Shown: piece after piece, positions 9,820 through 19,640 of the stretch
Layout: the number at the start of each line of letters is the position of its first letter
Numbering within the stretch: the stretch's first letter is position 1
Notes under the pieces: generated by a model
Database searches by the model: none
What the model was told of the DNA's origin: nothing
The model's input: only the letters and a program-made list of their open reading frames with translations
Translations under genes and position numbers: made by a program
Assembly (NCBI GenBank): GCA_024637155.1
Contig: JAGXFR010000031.1
Coordinates: 1 to 53,776, forward strand
Source: Burkholderiaceae bacterium
Lineage (GTDB): Bacteria > Pseudomonadota > Gammaproteobacteria > Burkholderiales > Burkholderiaceae_E
Reading direction: 5' to 3'
Length of the DNA: 53,776 nt

Positions 9820-10301
9820 GTCTTGCGGGTCGGGAAACGCAGGCCGCCGCTGCCCAGCGCCGCGCGGCTCAGGCGGCGCAGCATCACGCCGAGGAAAACG
9901 AGGACGACGCCCGCGAAGGGCGAGGGGAGCGGCAGCCAATCGTCGAGCAGGATCGCTGCCGCGATCACGGCGAAGCCTGCCAGAGTCAGCCCGCGCCCGA
10001 TCGGCGCGAGCTTCGCGAGCTCGAAGTCCGGGAATCCGGCGCGTGCCGCGACTTGCCCACGCGCCGCGCCAGTCGTGTGCGCGCTGGACGTTGTGTGCGT
10101 GAGGGGCGCGGTGTGTGCGGCTTGTGCCGTGTGTGCCGTGCGCGCGGCCGGCACCGTGTCCTCCCGGATCTGCCCGCGCGCGGAGGCGAGCCGGCGCGCC
10201 GTCTGCACGATCTGCTCGGGACTCGCCGGCGGCTTGCCGGTAACGCGCTCGATGTAGGCGAGGAAATCCCCGTTCGCCGGCTTGTCGCTGGCGTGGATCA
10301 C
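9816..10301 (-). CDS. Uncharacterised small membrane protein with a His/Thr/Ala-rich repeat linker
   Basis: This 161-residue protein does not match a family I recognise. The N-terminal 50 residues are polar and helical ([20 protein letters not shown]). A low-complexity stretch of repeated AHT/THT units spans about residues 52-80. Two hydrophobic segments near the C-terminus (about 105-122 and 128-146) should cross the membrane, with an Arg-rich tail. Its start overlaps the coaBC stop as ATGA and its stop overlaps the dut start, so it is translated as part of the coaBC-dut operon. That coupling, plus normal GC-rich coding, makes it a real gene. The underlying DNA is a GTGTGC-type imperfect repeat around 10070-10145. 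Confidence 0.75.
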   Translation of the reverse strand: MIHASDKPANGDFLAYIERVTGKPPASPEQIVQTARRLASARGQIREDTVPAARTAHTAQAAHTAPLTHTTSSAHTTGAARGQVAARAGFPDFELAKLAPIGRGLTLAGFAVIAAAILLDDWLPLPSPFAGVVLVFLGVMLRRLSRAALGSGGLRFPTRKT

Positions 10302-11512
10302 GGCGTGCTCGCGCTCTCGTCGGCGCCGATCCGGCGCGCGATCTCCGCGACCAGCGTGCGCGCCAGCGCGTCCTTGCTCGCGCGGCCCAGCGGCTGCGTG
10401 CCGTGTTCGTCAATCAGCAGCAGCTCGTTGTCGTCGCGTCCGAAGGTCTGGTGGCCGATGTTGGCCACCAGCAAGGGCACGCCCTTGCGGCGCCGCTTCG
10501 CCTCGCCGTTGCGCTGCAGGTCTTCGCTTTCGGCGGCAAAACCGACACAGTAGGGCGCCTCGGGCAGCGCGGCGACGGTGCGCAGGATGTCCGGATTCTC
10601 GGCAAAGGCGAGTTCCGGCGTCGTGCCCACTTCGTCTTTCTTGAGCTTGCGTTCGCTCGCATTCGTGACCTGCCAGTCGGCCACTGCCGCCACCGCGATG
10701 AAGACGTCGCACGCCGGCGCGCACGCGGCCAGCGTGGCGTCGCACATCTCGCGGGCGGTCAGCACATCGCGGCGTGTCACCCCGGCGGGGGTGGGCAGCG
10801 CGGTGGGTCCGGCGACGAGTTGCACCTGCGCACCCGCATGGCGGCAGGCGCGCGCGACGGCGAAGCCCATCTTCCCCGAGGAACGGTTGGTGATCCCACG
10901 CACGGGGTCGATCGGTTCGTAGGTGGGGCCGGCGGTCACGACGACGCGCCGCCCGGCAAGCCGCTTCGGGGTGAAGAACGCGACCAGTTCCTCGACCAGC
11001 TCCAGCGCCTCGAGCATCCGGCCCGGGCCGGTCTCGCCGCAGGCCTGGTCGCCGCTTGCGGGGCCGAGCAGGGTCACGCCGTCGTCACGCAATCGCGCGA
11101 CGTTGCGCTGCACCGCCGCGTTCGACCACATCTGAACGTTCATCGCCGGAGCCACCAGCAGCGGGCATTCACGCGCGACGCACAGCGTCGAGAGCAGGTC
11201 GTCGCACAGGCCGTTGGCGAGCTTGCCCAGGAAGTCCGCCGATGCGGGCGCAATGAGGATCGCGTCGGCCGCGCGCGAGAGCTCGATATGCGCCATGTTG
11301 TTCCCGACCCGGTCATCCCACTGGTCGCAGAACACCGGGCGCGCCGTGAGCGCCTGGAAGGTGACCGGGGTGACGAAGCGGGCCGCCGCCTGCGTCATCA
11401 CGACCTGCACGGTCGCGCCCGCCCGCAGCAGTTCGCGCGCCAGTTCCGCGGCCTTGTACGCCGCAATGCCTCCGGTGACGCCCAGCACGATGTGACGCTT
11501 GTCCAGTTCCAT
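10298..11512 (-). CDS. coaBC: Bifunctional phosphopantothenoylcysteine decarboxylase/phosphopantothenate-cysteine ligase
   Basis: This 404-residue protein carries two successive coenzyme A synthesis steps. The N-terminal CoaC flavoprotein half (about 1-185) starts with [14 protein letters not shown] and contains the active-site histidine of NMAHIELSR and the PAMNVQMW motif. The C-terminal CoaB half begins with [20 protein letters not shown] and contains the KLKKDE motif needed for ligation. Start ATG 11512 has GAGGAG 6 bases upstream. It is followed by the small membrane protein gene and dut. Confidence 0.97.
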   Translation of the reverse strand: MELDKRHIVLGVTGGIAAYKAAELARELLRAGATVQVVMTQAAARFVTPVTFQALTARPVFCDQWDDRVGNNMAHIELSRAADAILIAPASADFLGKLANGLCDDLLSTLCVARECPLLVAPAMNVQMWSNAAVQRNVARLRDDGVTLLGPASGDQACGETGPGRMLEALELVEELVAFFTPKRLAGRRVVVTAGPTYEPIDPVRGITNRSSGKMGFAVARACRHAGAQVQLVAGPTALPTPAGVTRRDVLTAREMCDATLAACAPACDVFIAVAAVADWQVTNASERKLKKDEVGTTPELAFAENPDILRTVAALPEAPYCVGFAAESEDLQRNGEAKRRRKGVPLLVANIGHQTFGRDDNELLLIDEHGTQPLGRASKDALARTLVAEIARRIGADESASTP

Positions 11513-11544
11513 CGAACTCTCCTCGGCCGCGCCGCGGACTTGCT

Positions 11545-12036
11545 CTAGCGGGAGCGCCGGACCCGGCGGATCTCGTCGAGGATCAGCAGCGTGACCCCGA
11601 CGAAGATCGCCGCGTCGGCGACGTTGAACGCAGGCCAGTAGAAGCGATCATGATAGAGGAGCACGAAGTCCACAACCTTTCCGAGGTGGATCCGGTCGAT
11701 CACGTTGCCCACGGCCCCGCCCAGAATCAGCGCTACGCCCAGGGCGAACATTCGCTGCGCGGCGTGGCGCACGAGCAGGTACACGAGGAAAACGGCCGCC
11801 GCGACGCCGATCCCGATGAAGAACCAGCGCTGCCAGCCCGCGGCGTCGGCCAGAAAGCTGAACGCGGCGCCGGTGTTGTAGACGAGCGTCAGATCAAAGA
11901 AATCGGGGATCACCGTGATGCGCTCGCCCGAGCGCAGCAGGCGCACGGCGAAGGTCTTGCTGACCTGGTCGAGCCCGACCACCGCAAGGGCCAGCACGAG
12001 CATCCCGCCGATCCCGGATCTGCGCATTTTCGCCAT
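11545..12036 (-). CDS. lspA: Lipoprotein signal peptidase (signal peptidase II)
   Basis: This 163-residue inner-membrane aspartyl protease removes signal peptides from prolipoproteins after Lgt acts; lgt lies at 47702-48490. Both catalytic aspartates are visible, in GNVIDRIHLGKVVDF and FNVADAAIF, together with the NTGAAFSFL motif and four hydrophobic segments. Start ATG 12036 gives MAKMRRSG; the open frame runs further upstream but overlaps ileS and lacks family similarity. It sits 11 bases after ileS on the same strand, the standard ribF-ileS-lspA order. Confidence 0.96.
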   Translation of the reverse strand: MAKMRRSGIGGMLVLALAVVGLDQVSKTFAVRLLRSGERITVIPDFFDLTLVYNTGAAFSFLADAAGWQRWFFIGIGVAAAVFLVYLLVRHAAQRMFALGVALILGGAVGNVIDRIHLGKVVDFVLLYHDRFYWPAFNVADAAIFVGVTLLILDEIRRVRRSR

Positions 12037-12047
12037 GCCCGTGCCCC

Positions 12048-15026
12048 TCAGCCTACGACGCGTGCTGCGCCCGCGTCGTGCAGATTGGACACGCAACGCG
12101 GGCAGATCTTCGGGTGCGCCGCGTCCGTGCCCACGTCTTCGCGGTAGTGCCAGCAGCGCTCGCACTTGATGTGCGTGCTGGGCGTCACGAGGATCTCCTC
12201 CTCCGCCGCTGCGCCGACTTCCGCGACGGTGGCGCGCGAAGTGATCAACACGAAACGCAGATCATCGCCCAGGCTCGCGAGCGTGCGGTAGCGCTCGCCG
12301 CTCATGCGCAGTTCGACCTCGGCCTGCAGCGAGGAACCGACCTTGCCCGCGGCACGCAACTCCTCGATGCGGCGCAGCACTTCGGCGCGCATGGCCCGGA
12401 TCTGCTGCCAGCGCGCGAGCAGTGGTTCCGCGTCGGCGACCTCGGGAAGCCGGTGGTAGGTTTGGGTGAAGATCGTCTCGCCACCCTCGGACCAGAGTTT
12501 GGAATCGAACAGCGGCCATGCCTCCTCGGCGGTGAACGAGAGGATCGGCGCCATCACGCGCAGCAGCGCGTTGGTGATGTGGTGCAGCGCGGTCTGCGCC
12601 GAGCGGCGCGCCGGGCTCGCCGGGGCGCTGGTGTAGAGGCGATCCTTGAGGATATCCAGATAGAAGGCGCCCAGGTCCTCCGAGCAGAAGTTCTGCAGCT
12701 TGGCCACCACGGGGTGGAACTCGAAGCCCTCGTAGTCCGCCTCGACGCCAGCCTGCCACTGGGCGGTCAACGCGATCGCGTAACGGTCGATCTCGAGCAG
12801 TTCCGCCATGGGCACGGCATCGCGCTCCGCGTCGAAATCCGCGACGTTGGCGAGCAGGAAGCGCAGCGTGTTGCGGATGCGCCGGTAGGCCTCGACCACG
12901 CGCTTGAGAATTTCGTCCGAGATCGACAACTCGCCCGAGTAGTCGGTGCTGGCGACCCACAGTCGCAGGATTTCCGCGCCCAGCGTATCGGAGATCTTCT
13001 GCGGCGCGAGCGTGTTGCCCACCGACTTCGACATCTTGCGGCCGTTCCCGTCGACCGTGAAGCCGTGCGTGAGCAGCGCCTTGTAGGGCGGGACACCGTT
13101 CAACATCGACGAGGACAGCAGCGAGGAGTGGAACCAGCCGCGATGCTGGTCGGAACCTTCCAAGTACAGGTCGGCCGGAAAATGCGACTGTGCGCGATGC
13201 GAACCGCGCAGCACGGTCTGGTGCGTGGTGCCCGAGTCGAACCACACATCGAGCGTGTCGCGGCTCTTCTTGTAGTGCGCCGCTTCGTCGCCGAGCAGTT
13301 CACGCGGATCGACGCGCTGCCAGGCCTCGATGCCTTCTCGCTCGATGCGCTGCGCCACCTGCTCGATCAGTTCCGGGGTGCGCGGGTGCAGTTCGCCCGT
13401 CTCCCGGTGCACGAAGAACGCCATCGGCGTGCCCCACTGGCGCTGGCGCGACAGCGTCCAGTCGGGACGATTGGCGATCATCCCGTGCAGACGCGCCTTG
13501 CCCCAGCCCGGGTAGAAGCGCGTGGCCTCGATGCCGGCGAGCGCGGTCTCGCGCAGGGTGGGCGCGCCATCCTTCGGGGTGACGTCCATGCCGGCGAACC
13601 ACTGGCTCGACGCACGGTAGATGATCGGGGTCTTGTGGCGCCAGCAGTGCATGTAGCTGTGGCGCTCGCGGGCCCGGTGCAGCAGGCAGCCGTGCGCGCG
13701 AATGGTGGCGACGATCTTCGGGTTGGCCTCCCAGATGCTCATCCCGCCAAAGAGCGGGAACGACTCGGCGTAGCGTCCGTCGCCCATGACCGGCTGGAGG
13801 ATCTGCGCGTCGGTCATGCCGTAGCGCTTGCACGATGCGAAGTCCTCGACGCCGTAGGCCGGGGACGAGTGCACGATGCCGGTGCCCGTGTCGAGGGTCA
13901 CGTAGTCGCCCAGATACACCGGTGCGTGGCGCCCGGCAAAAGGATGACGGAAGCGCACGCCTTCCAGGGCGGCCCCCTTGCAGGTGGCGAGCACCTCGCC
14001 TGCGAGGCCCCAGGTCTGCAGGCACGCGGCGACGCGTTCGGCGGCGATGATGAGCAGCGCCGGCAGCGCCGCGTCAGCGGGCGCATCGCCCGATCCGGCG
14101 GCCGGCACGGCGGGCGCTTCGGGCACCGGGGTGCCGGCGCGGTCGGCGGGCAGATCGGTGCGCACCAGCGCGTAGTCGATTTCGGGATGAAGATTCAGCG
14201 CCTGATTGGCCGGAATCGTCCACGGCGTGGTGGTCCAGATCACCGCGAAGCCGCGCGTGAGCGGCAGACGCGCCATGCCGAACGCCTGCGCGAGGCGCGG
14301 CAGGTCCTCGGGCTCGAAGGGGAAGCCCACGTCGATCGCCTCGTCGGTGCGGTCCTCGTACTCGACTTCCGCCTCGGCCAGTGCGGAGCCGCAGTCGAAG
14401 CACCAGTTCACCGGTTTCAACCCGCGGAACAGAAAGCCGCGCTCCAGCAGTTTTCCGAGCGCGCGCAGCTCGTCGGCCTCATTCCCGGGAGCCATGGTCA
14501 GGTACGGGTCGTCCCACAGTCCCAGAACGCCGAGCCGGATGAAGTCCTTCTTCTGGCGCTCGATCTGTTCGGCCGCGTAGGCGCGCGAGAGCGCCTGCAC
14601 TTCGTCGGGCGGCAGGTTCTTGCCGTGGCGCTTCTCGATCTGGATCTCGATCGGCATCCCGTGGCAGTCCCACCCGGGGACGTAGGGGGCGTCGAAGCCG
14701 GCCATGTTGCGGCTCTTGACGACGATGTCCTTGAGGATCTTGTTGACCGCGTGGCCGAGGTGAATGTCGCCGTTGGCGTACGGGGGGCCGTCGTGGAGCA
14801 CCCACAGCGGGCGCCCGGCCGAGGCCTGGCGGATTTTCCCGTAGGTGTCGCTGGCGTGCCAGTGCGTGGCCCAGCCCGGTTCCCGGCGCGCCAGGTCGCC
14901 GCGCATCGGGAACGGGGTGTCCGGGAGATTCAGCGTGGCCCGATACGAACCCGCGTCACCCTGTCCGCCACCGCGCCCGCCGGTGGACTCGGACGGTTTC
15001 TCCTGCGGGTTCCTGCCTTTCGCCAT
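12048..15026 (-). CDS. ileS: Isoleucyl-tRNA synthetase
   Basis: This 992-residue class I aminoacyl-tRNA synthetase charges tRNA-Ile. The HIGH-type motif appears as [11 protein letters not shown] near residue 93, the KMSKS motif as [10 protein letters not shown] in the second half, and the editing domain lies between. The C-terminal zinc finger is visible as CERCWHY and CPRC. It is longer than E. coli IleS, partly from a Pro/Ala-rich insertion in the editing domain ([13 protein letters not shown]) and a Gly-rich N-terminal tail. It lies between ribF and lspA in one minus-strand run. Confidence 0.98.
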   Translation of the reverse strand: MAKGRNPQEKPSESTGGRGGGQGDAGSYRATLNLPDTPFPMRGDLARREPGWATHWHASDTYGKIRQASAGRPLWVLHDGPPYANGDIHLGHAVNKILKDIVVKSRNMAGFDAPYVPGWDCHGMPIEIQIEKRHGKNLPPDEVQALSRAYAAEQIERQKKDFIRLGVLGLWDDPYLTMAPGNEADELRALGKLLERGFLFRGLKPVNWCFDCGSALAEAEVEYEDRTDEAIDVGFPFEPEDLPRLAQAFGMARLPLTRGFAVIWTTTPWTIPANQALNLHPEIDYALVRTDLPADRAGTPVPEAPAVPAAGSGDAPADAALPALLIIAAERVAACLQTWGLAGEVLATCKGAALEGVRFRHPFAGRHAPVYLGDYVTLDTGTGIVHSSPAYGVEDFASCKRYGMTDAQILQPVMGDGRYAESFPLFGGMSIWEANPKIVATIRAHGCLLHRARERHSYMHCWRHKTPIIYRASSQWFAGMDVTPKDGAPTLRETALAGIEATRFYPGWGKARLHGMIANRPDWTLSRQRQWGTPMAFFVHRETGELHPRTPELIEQVAQRIEREGIEAWQRVDPRELLGDEAAHYKKSRDTLDVWFDSGTTHQTVLRGSHRAQSHFPADLYLEGSDQHRGWFHSSLLSSSMLNGVPPYKALLTHGFTVDGNGRKMSKSVGNTLAPQKISDTLGAEILRLWVASTDYSGELSISDEILKRVVEAYRRIRNTLRFLLANVADFDAERDAVPMAELLEIDRYAIALTAQWQAGVEADYEGFEFHPVVAKLQNFCSEDLGAFYLDILKDRLYTSAPASPARRSAQTALHHITNALLRVMAPILSFTAEEAWPLFDSKLWSEGGETIFTQTYHRLPEVADAEPLLARWQQIRAMRAEVLRRIEELRAAGKVGSSLQAEVELRMSGERYRTLASLGDDLRFVLITSRATVAEVGAAAEEEILVTPSTHIKCERCWHYREDVGTDAAHPKICPRCVSNLHDAGAARVVG

Positions 15027-15040
15027 GTCGTTGTTCTCTG

Positions 15041-16018
15041 TCAGGTTCTCGATCCGTCGGCCGGCGCGGCGCCGGAAGCCGGAGTGCTGCTGAAAAATGC
15101 GCGAGCCGCCTGTGCGTCGCGCGCGATCTGCTCGCGCAGTGCATCGAGCCCCGCGAATTGTGCCTCGTCGCGCAGCTTCCTGAGGAACACAACGCGCACC
15201 AGCTCGCCATAAATGTCGCGATCGAAGTCGAAGAGGTGGACTTCGAGCAGCGGTCGTCCGTCGCGCTCGACGACGGGCCGCGTCCCCAGGCTGGCCACAC
15301 CGGGGAGTGCCTCTGCGCCCAGCCCCTCCACTTCGACGATGAACACGCCCGAGAGGGCGGGGCGCTCGAAGGGGATGCGCAGGTTCAAGGTCGGGAAGCC
15401 GAGGTCGCGCCCGAGTTTTCTGCCGTGGATCACATGGCCCGACATGCTGTAGCGTCTTCCAAGAAGGGCCTGCACGCGCGCGAAATCGCCGCCGGCCAGT
15501 GCCGCGCGCACTGCGGAACTCGAGATGCGGTCGCCCCCTTCCCGTACGCTGGGAATCTGCGCCAGTTCAAAGTCACCGTCGGCGGCGGCGCGCGTGAGCA
15601 TGTCGAAGTCGCCCGCGCGCCCGGCACCGAAGCGGAAGTCGTCGCCCACCAGCAGGTGCCGGGCCTGAAGCCCGTCGACGATCATCTCGCGGATGAAGCG
15701 CTCGGCCGGCAGCGCGGCCAGCGAGTCGTTGAAGTGCGCGATGCACACCCGATCGACGCCGAAGCGCGCAAGCGCGTCAAGTTTGTCGCGTTCGATCAGG
15801 ATGCGTGCCGGCGCCGGCTGGCCGTGCCGCGCAGAGAAGTACTCGCGCGGGTGCGGCTCGAAGGTGAGCACGCAACTGGGCAGCCCCATCTCCCGCGCAC
15901 GCGTGCTCAGGGTGGCGAGCACGACCTGATGTCCGCGGTGGACGCCGTCGAAGTTGCCGATCGTCAACGCGCAGGGGCGGCGATCGGCGGGCGGCGGGAG
16001 GCGGCGGAATACTTCCAT
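15041..16018 (-). CDS. ribF: Bifunctional riboflavin kinase/FAD synthetase
   Basis: This 325-residue enzyme phosphorylates riboflavin to FMN and adenylates FMN to FAD. The N-terminal nucleotidyltransferase has [13 protein letters not shown] and later RISSSAVR. The C-terminal flavokinase domain has [15 protein letters not shown] and [11 protein letters not shown]. It begins the ileS-lspA run, ending 14 bases before ileS. A perfect TATAAT on the minus strand (16069-16064) about 45 bases upstream of the ATG is the likely promoter of the run. Confidence 0.96.
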   Translation of the reverse strand: MEVFRRLPPPADRRPCALTIGNFDGVHRGHQVVLATLSTRAREMGLPSCVLTFEPHPREYFSARHGQPAPARILIERDKLDALARFGVDRVCIAHFNDSLAALPAERFIREMIVDGLQARHLLVGDDFRFGAGRAGDFDMLTRAAADGDFELAQIPSVREGGDRISSSAVRAALAGGDFARVQALLGRRYSMSGHVIHGRKLGRDLGFPTLNLRIPFERPALSGVFIVEVEGLGAEALPGVASLGTRPVVERDGRPLLEVHLFDFDRDIYGELVRVVFLRKLRDEAQFAGLDALREQIARDAQAARAFFSSTPASGAAPADGSRT

Positions 16019-16063
16019 GGAGGGCTGCGCGAAAGGGGTGCGGTGTATTCCGCAAAACCTTGA

Positions 16064-16069
16064 ATTATA
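16064..16069 (-). promoter_or_regulatory. -10 box TATAAT for the ribF-ileS-lspA run
   Basis: The consensus TATAAT reads on the minus strand about 45 bases before the ribF ATG. The matching -35 region is poor, so the call rests on the perfect -10 box and its position between divergent genes. Confidence 0.4.
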
Positions 16070-16103
16070 AGACTTTGCGGTCGAATCCGGGGGATGCCGA
16101 TGC

Positions 16104-16109
16104 TAGAAT
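16104..16109 (+). promoter_or_regulatory. -10 box TAGAAT 6 bases before purN
   Basis: TAGAAT ends 6 bases before the purN ATG at 16116, the same spacing as at clpS. A good -35 box at the normal distance is missing; TTGCGG at 16075-16080 is 23 bases away. If used, the purN mRNA would have almost no leader. Confidence 0.35.
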
Positions 16110-16115
16110 CGCGCG

Positions 16116-16796
16116 ATGCAGAATATCGTCGTGCTGATCTCCGGGCGCGGGTCCAACATGGTCGCGATCGCCCAGGCCTGCCGGGCGCAGCGCTGGGGGG
16201 CACGCGTGGCAGCGGTGATTGGCTCGCGGGCAGCGGTTGCGGGTCTGGCAAGCGCCGCGGCTGAGGGAATCACGACCGAGAGCCTCGCGCATCAGGACTA
16301 CGCGTTCCGCGAAGCGTACGAGGAGGCGCTCGCCACGCGCATCGACGCCCACGAGCCCCATTGGGTCGTGCTGGCGGGCTTCATGCGCATCCTGACTCCC
16401 GCCTTCGTCCAACGCTATCTCGGGCGCATGGTCAACATTCATCCGTCGCTGTTGCCGGCGTTTCCGGGGCTGTCCACGCACGAGCGTGCCCTGGCCGCCG
16501 GAGTGCGCGTGCACGGCGCCACCGTGCACTTCGTCACCCCGAGTCTGGATGACGGACCGATCATCGCGCAGGCGGCGGTGCCGGTGCGCGCAGGGGATGA
16601 CGCATCCCTGCTGGCGGCGCGCGTGCTCGCCGCGGAGCACCAGCTCTACCCGATGGCGGTGCGCTGGCTGGTCGAGGGGCGCGTGCGCCTCGCCGGGGAA
16701 CGGGTGGAGCTGCGCGCGTCGGAAGCGGTGGCGACGATCGACCCGGCACGGGGCCTGCCCGGCGGCGCCGACGCTGCGCTGCTCTGGTGTCCGTGA
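16116..16796 (+). CDS. purN: Phosphoribosylglycinamide formyltransferase
   Basis: This 226-residue folate-dependent enzyme formylates GAR in purine synthesis. Visible are the N-terminal phosphate-binding ISGRGSNM, the catalytic Asn and His in VNIHPSLLPAFPGL, and the catalytic Asp in SLDDGPIIAQ. It is slightly longer than E. coli PurN because of its C-terminal tail. It is divergent from ribF, and its stop overlaps the probable GTG start of the following methyltransferase gene. Confidence 0.97.
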   Translation: MQNIVVLISGRGSNMVAIAQACRAQRWGARVAAVIGSRAAVAGLASAAAEGITTESLAHQDYAFREAYEEALATRIDAHEPHWVVLAGFMRILTPAFVQRYLGRMVNIHPSLLPAFPGLSTHERALAAGVRVHGATVHFVTPSLDDGPIIAQAAVPVRAGDDASLLAARVLAAEHQLYPMAVRWLVEGRVRLAGERVELRASEAVATIDPARGLPGGADAALLWCP

Positions 16797-18025
16797 GCCT
16801 GTCGAGCGCGCTCGAGCAGGCTCTCGCGGCGGTTTTGCGCCTCGAGATTCCGGCTGACCGTGCGCTCTCGGAGTTCTTCCGTCGCAACCCCTCGCTGGGC
16901 CGGCGCGACCGGGGCATGATTGCCGAGACGGTTTTCGACGTGCTGCGCAACCGCCGGCTCTACGAACACCTCGCGCAGAACGTGCCGGGGCGCCCGGGCG
17001 GGCTCGAGCGGCGCCTCGCGCTGCTCTCGCCGGTGGCCGCCGGCTTGGCGCGCACTGCCGAGCAGAGGGCATGGGTGGCCGACGCGGCGAGCGTGCCGCG
17101 CGGCGAGCTCGCACCGGCGCTGCGGTTGAGCCTTCCGGACTGGCTCGCCGATCGCCTGCAGGCGGCGTTCCCCGGTGACGAATTCGAAGAACTGGCCGCG
17201 GCCCTGCTGCGGCCCGCACCGCTCGACCTGCGGGTGAACCTGGCGCGCGCGAGCCGGGACGCGGTGCAGGCGGCGCTGCGCGACGACGGAATCGAATCCG
17301 AGCCCCTCGCGCTCACCGACACTGCGCTGCGCGTGCGCGGCAAGCCGGCCCTCGAGCGCAGCCCGCCCTTCGTGCGCGGTGAGGTCGAAGTGCAGGACGC
17401 GGGCAGCCAGTTGCTCACCCAGCTGGTGGCGCCGCGCCGGGGCCAGACCGTCGTGGACTTCTGTGCCGGTGCGGGCGGCAAGACGCTCGCGCTCGCCGCG
17501 GCGATGCGCTCGACCGGTCAGATCTTCGCCTGCGACGTCTCGGCGGTGCGTCTGCGCCGGATGAAGCCCCGCCTGGCACGCTCGGGGGCCACCAACGTCC
17601 AGCCCTTCGGGATCGACTCGGAAGACGATCCCAAGCTCACGCGGCTCGCGGAACGCGCGGACGCGGTGCTGGTCGACGCGCCGTGCAGCGGTACAGGCAC
17701 CCTGCGGCGCAATCCGGATCTGAAGTGGCGGCTCTCCGAGCGCGACGTGGCCCGGCTCGTCGATACGCAGTATGCGATCCTCGGAGCGGCGGCGCGACTG
17801 GTCAAAAAGGGCGGCGTGCTCGTGTACTCGACCTGCAGCCTGCTGCCCGAGGAGAATGAGGGCGTGGCCGCGCGCTTCGAAGCGGCTCACCCTGGTTTTG
17901 TCCGGGACGACCCGCGCCGCCACGTGGCCGAGGAAACCTGCGTGGACGATGCCCTGCGCCTGCTTGCGCACCGACACGACACCGACTGCTTCTTCGCGGT
18001 GCGCTGGACGAGGAGAGAGCGATGA
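16793..18025 (+). CDS. RsmB/NOL1/NOP2-family SAM-dependent rRNA (cytosine-5)-methyltransferase
   Basis: This protein of about 410 residues has the RsmB layout: an N-terminal NusB-like helical region (about 1-140), a linker, and a SAM methyltransferase domain. The SAM site is VVDFCAGAGGKTLALA. The two catalytic cysteines lie in VDAPCSGTGTLRRNPD and YSTCSLLPEENE. The start is probably GTG 16793, overlapping the purN stop as GTGA; GTG 16787 in the same frame is an alternative. Position after purN fits Burkholderiales, where this gene is often called fmu or rsmB. The exact target base cannot be read from sequence. Confidence 0.92.
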   Translation: MSLSSALEQALAAVLRLEIPADRALSEFFRRNPSLGRRDRGMIAETVFDVLRNRRLYEHLAQNVPGRPGGLERRLALLSPVAAGLARTAEQRAWVADAASVPRGELAPALRLSLPDWLADRLQAAFPGDEFEELAAALLRPAPLDLRVNLARASRDAVQAALRDDGIESEPLALTDTALRVRGKPALERSPPFVRGEVEVQDAGSQLLTQLVAPRRGQTVVDFCAGAGGKTLALAAAMRSTGQIFACDVSAVRLRRMKPRLARSGATNVQPFGIDSEDDPKLTRLAERADAVLVDAPCSGTGTLRRNPDLKWRLSERDVARLVDTQYAILGAAARLVKKGGVLVYSTCSLLPEENEGVAARFEAAHPGFVRDDPRRHVAEETCVDDALRLLAHRHDTDCFFAVRWTRRER

Positions 18026-19317
18026 AGTGGTACGAGATGATCGGAGCGCCCGGATCGCTGTGGGCCCAACTGCTCGACGCGAGAGAAACCGGGGCGCCGT
18101 GGTGGCAGATTCTCGTGATCATCGCCGTCGTCGCAGTCGCCGCATTGGCGGCGCAAGTCTGGCTGGGTCGCGCGCGGCGGATTCGCGGCGGTGCCGGCGC
18201 CGGCGGCGCGGTCGACACGCTCACGACCGTGCCCAGACCGCATTTCGCGGTGATTGCGTTCGTCCTGCTCGCCGCGGCGCGCCCGATCGTGGAACTTTGG
18301 GAACCGGCCGGCATCGTGCGCCTCGCGCTGATCTTCGCCGGTGCGCTGGCGGTGATCCGGGTGATCGTGCACCTGATCTGGCGGGCGTTCCCGACAGCGA
18401 CGTCCACGGCGATCGCGCGCTGGCTCGGTTTGCTGGTGTGGATCGGCGTGGTGCTGCTCATCACCGGATACCTCGATCTGCTGGTCACCGAACTCGACGA
18501 AACCGTGATGCGGATCGGCAAGCAGACACTCTCCCTGTGGGACATCCTGCGCGGTGCGTTCTGGATCGGTTTGACCCTGCTGGGCGCGCTCTGGGCCAGT
18601 GCGATCCTGGAGGGGAAGCTGCTCGGTGCCGAAGCGCTGCATGTCAACGTGCGGGTGGTGCTCGCGCGCCTGACGCGCGCGGCGCTGCTGCTGGTGGCAA
18701 TTCTCCTGGGACTGTCGCTGGTGGGTCTCGACGTTACGGCGCTGTCGGTGTTCGGGGGCGCGCTGGGCATCGGGCTCGGGCTCGGTCTGCAGCGCATCGC
18801 CAGCAACTACGTCAGCGGTTTCATCATCCTGCTCGAGCGCTCGCTGCGGCCCGGCGACATGGTGCAGGTGCGTGAGCACTACGGGCGCGTGACCGAGATT
18901 CGCACGCGTTTCACCGTCATCCGGGCGCTGAACGGGGTGGAGTTCGTTGTCCCCAACGAGATGCTGGCCAGCGAGATGGTCCAGAATTTTTCAGCGAGCG
19001 GCAGCGCGAAAGTGGGCGTGCAGGTCCAGGTCGCCTACGGCAGCGATCCGGAGCTGGTGCTGCGCCTGCTGCGCGAGGCGGCCGCGGCGCAGCCGCGCGT
19101 GCTCGCGGACCCCGGGCCCGCTGCCTTCCTGGCGGGGTTCGGCGCCGACGGGCTGAATTTCGATCTGGCGATGCGCGTGGCCGACCCCGAGAACGGATTG
19201 ATGTCCGTGCAGTCGGCGGTCAACCTCGCAGTGCTGCGGGCGTTCACCGAACATGGCATCCAGATTCCCTACCCGCAGCGCGAGGTGCGCATGCTCGGGC
19301 AGGCGCCGAGCGCCTGA
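18022..19317 (+). CDS. MscS-family mechanosensitive channel
   Basis: This 431-residue membrane protein has about five hydrophobic segments, the last being the glycine-rich pore helix (GGALGIGLGLGLQRIASNYVS, residues about 252-272). It is followed by the beta-domain signature SLRPGDMVQV and a C-terminal alpha/beta domain. Such channels release solutes on hypo-osmotic shock. It overlaps the methyltransferase gene by ATGA, so it is coupled to purN-rsmB, and ends just before tandem terminators. A second, unrelated channel (MscL) is encoded at 53044-53466. Confidence 0.92.
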   Translation: MKWYEMIGAPGSLWAQLLDARETGAPWWQILVIIAVVAVAALAAQVWLGRARRIRGGAGAGGAVDTLTTVPRPHFAVIAFVLLAAARPIVELWEPAGIVRLALIFAGALAVIRVIVHLIWRAFPTATSTAIARWLGLLVWIGVVLLITGYLDLLVTELDETVMRIGKQTLSLWDILRGAFWIGLTLLGALWASAILEGKLLGAEALHVNVRVVLARLTRAALLLVAILLGLSLVGLDVTALSVFGGALGIGLGLGLQRIASNYVSGFIILLERSLRPGDMVQVREHYGRVTEIRTRFTVIRALNGVEFVVPNEMLASEMVQNFSASGSAKVGVQVQVAYGSDPELVLRLLREAAAAQPRVLADPGPAAFLAGFGADGLNFDLAMRVADPENGLMSVQSAVNLAVLRAFTEHGIQIPYPQREVRMLGQAPSA

Positions 19318-19326
19318 GCAAAAGAA

Positions 19327-19348
19327 AGCGGGCCGCAGGGCCCGCTTC
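19327..19348 (+). terminator. First of two tandem terminator hairpins after the MscS-type gene
   Basis: AAGCGGGCC (19327-19335) pairs perfectly with GGCCCGCTT (19340-19348) around a GCAG loop. It lies 10 bases after the stop codon. The T-run is short. Confidence 0.75.
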
Positions 19349-19353
19349 TGTAA

Positions 19354-19379
19354 AAAACGGGCCGCAGGGCCCGTTTTTC
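19354..19379. terminator. Second tandem hairpin, bidirectional rho-independent terminator
   Basis: AAAAACGGGCC (19354-19364) pairs perfectly with GGCCCGTTTTT (19369-19379), again around GCAG. The flanking A- and T-runs make it a terminator on both strands, serving the purN-MscS transcript and the convergent rpmB-rpmG transcript. Confidence 0.9.
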
Positions 19380-19442
19380 ATTCCGTCCGGATCGGGTCCC
19401 CGCAGGGATCCGTCAAGGCCGCGCCGCAGCGCGCCCATCGAC

Positions 19443-19598
19443 TCACTTGAGCTTCGTTTCCTTGTAGTCGACGTGCTTGCGAGCGACCGGGTCGAACTTC
19501 TTCATCACGATCTTTTCGGGCATCGTGCGCTTGTTCTTCGAGGTGGTGTAGAAGTGGCCGGTTCCTGCCGTCGATTCGAGCTTGATCTTGTCACGCAT
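19443..19598 (-). CDS. rpmG: 50S ribosomal protein L33
   Basis: This 51-residue ribosomal protein starts [19 protein letters not shown] and ends [10 protein letters not shown], as in L33 of Proteobacteria, with the [12 protein letters not shown] segment between. AGGAG lies 7 bases before ATG 19598. It follows rpmB on the same strand, the normal rpmB-rpmG pair. The type lacks the zinc-binding cysteines found in some L33 paralogues. It ends near the bidirectional terminator at 19354-19379. Confidence 0.97.
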   Translation of the reverse strand: MRDKIKLESTAGTGHFYTTSKNKRTMPEKIVMKKFDPVARKHVDYKETKLK

Positions 19599-19640
19599 CG
19601 TCGTTCTCCTGATTCAGCGGGTGCGTCGCGCGGACGCGGG

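Noticed and set aside
12078..15212. 1044-codon open frame antisense to ileS
   Set aside because: It is an exact shadow of ileS and ribF; its sequence is Arg/Gly/Ala/His-rich with no recognisable domain. Long antisense frames are expected in DNA this GC-rich.
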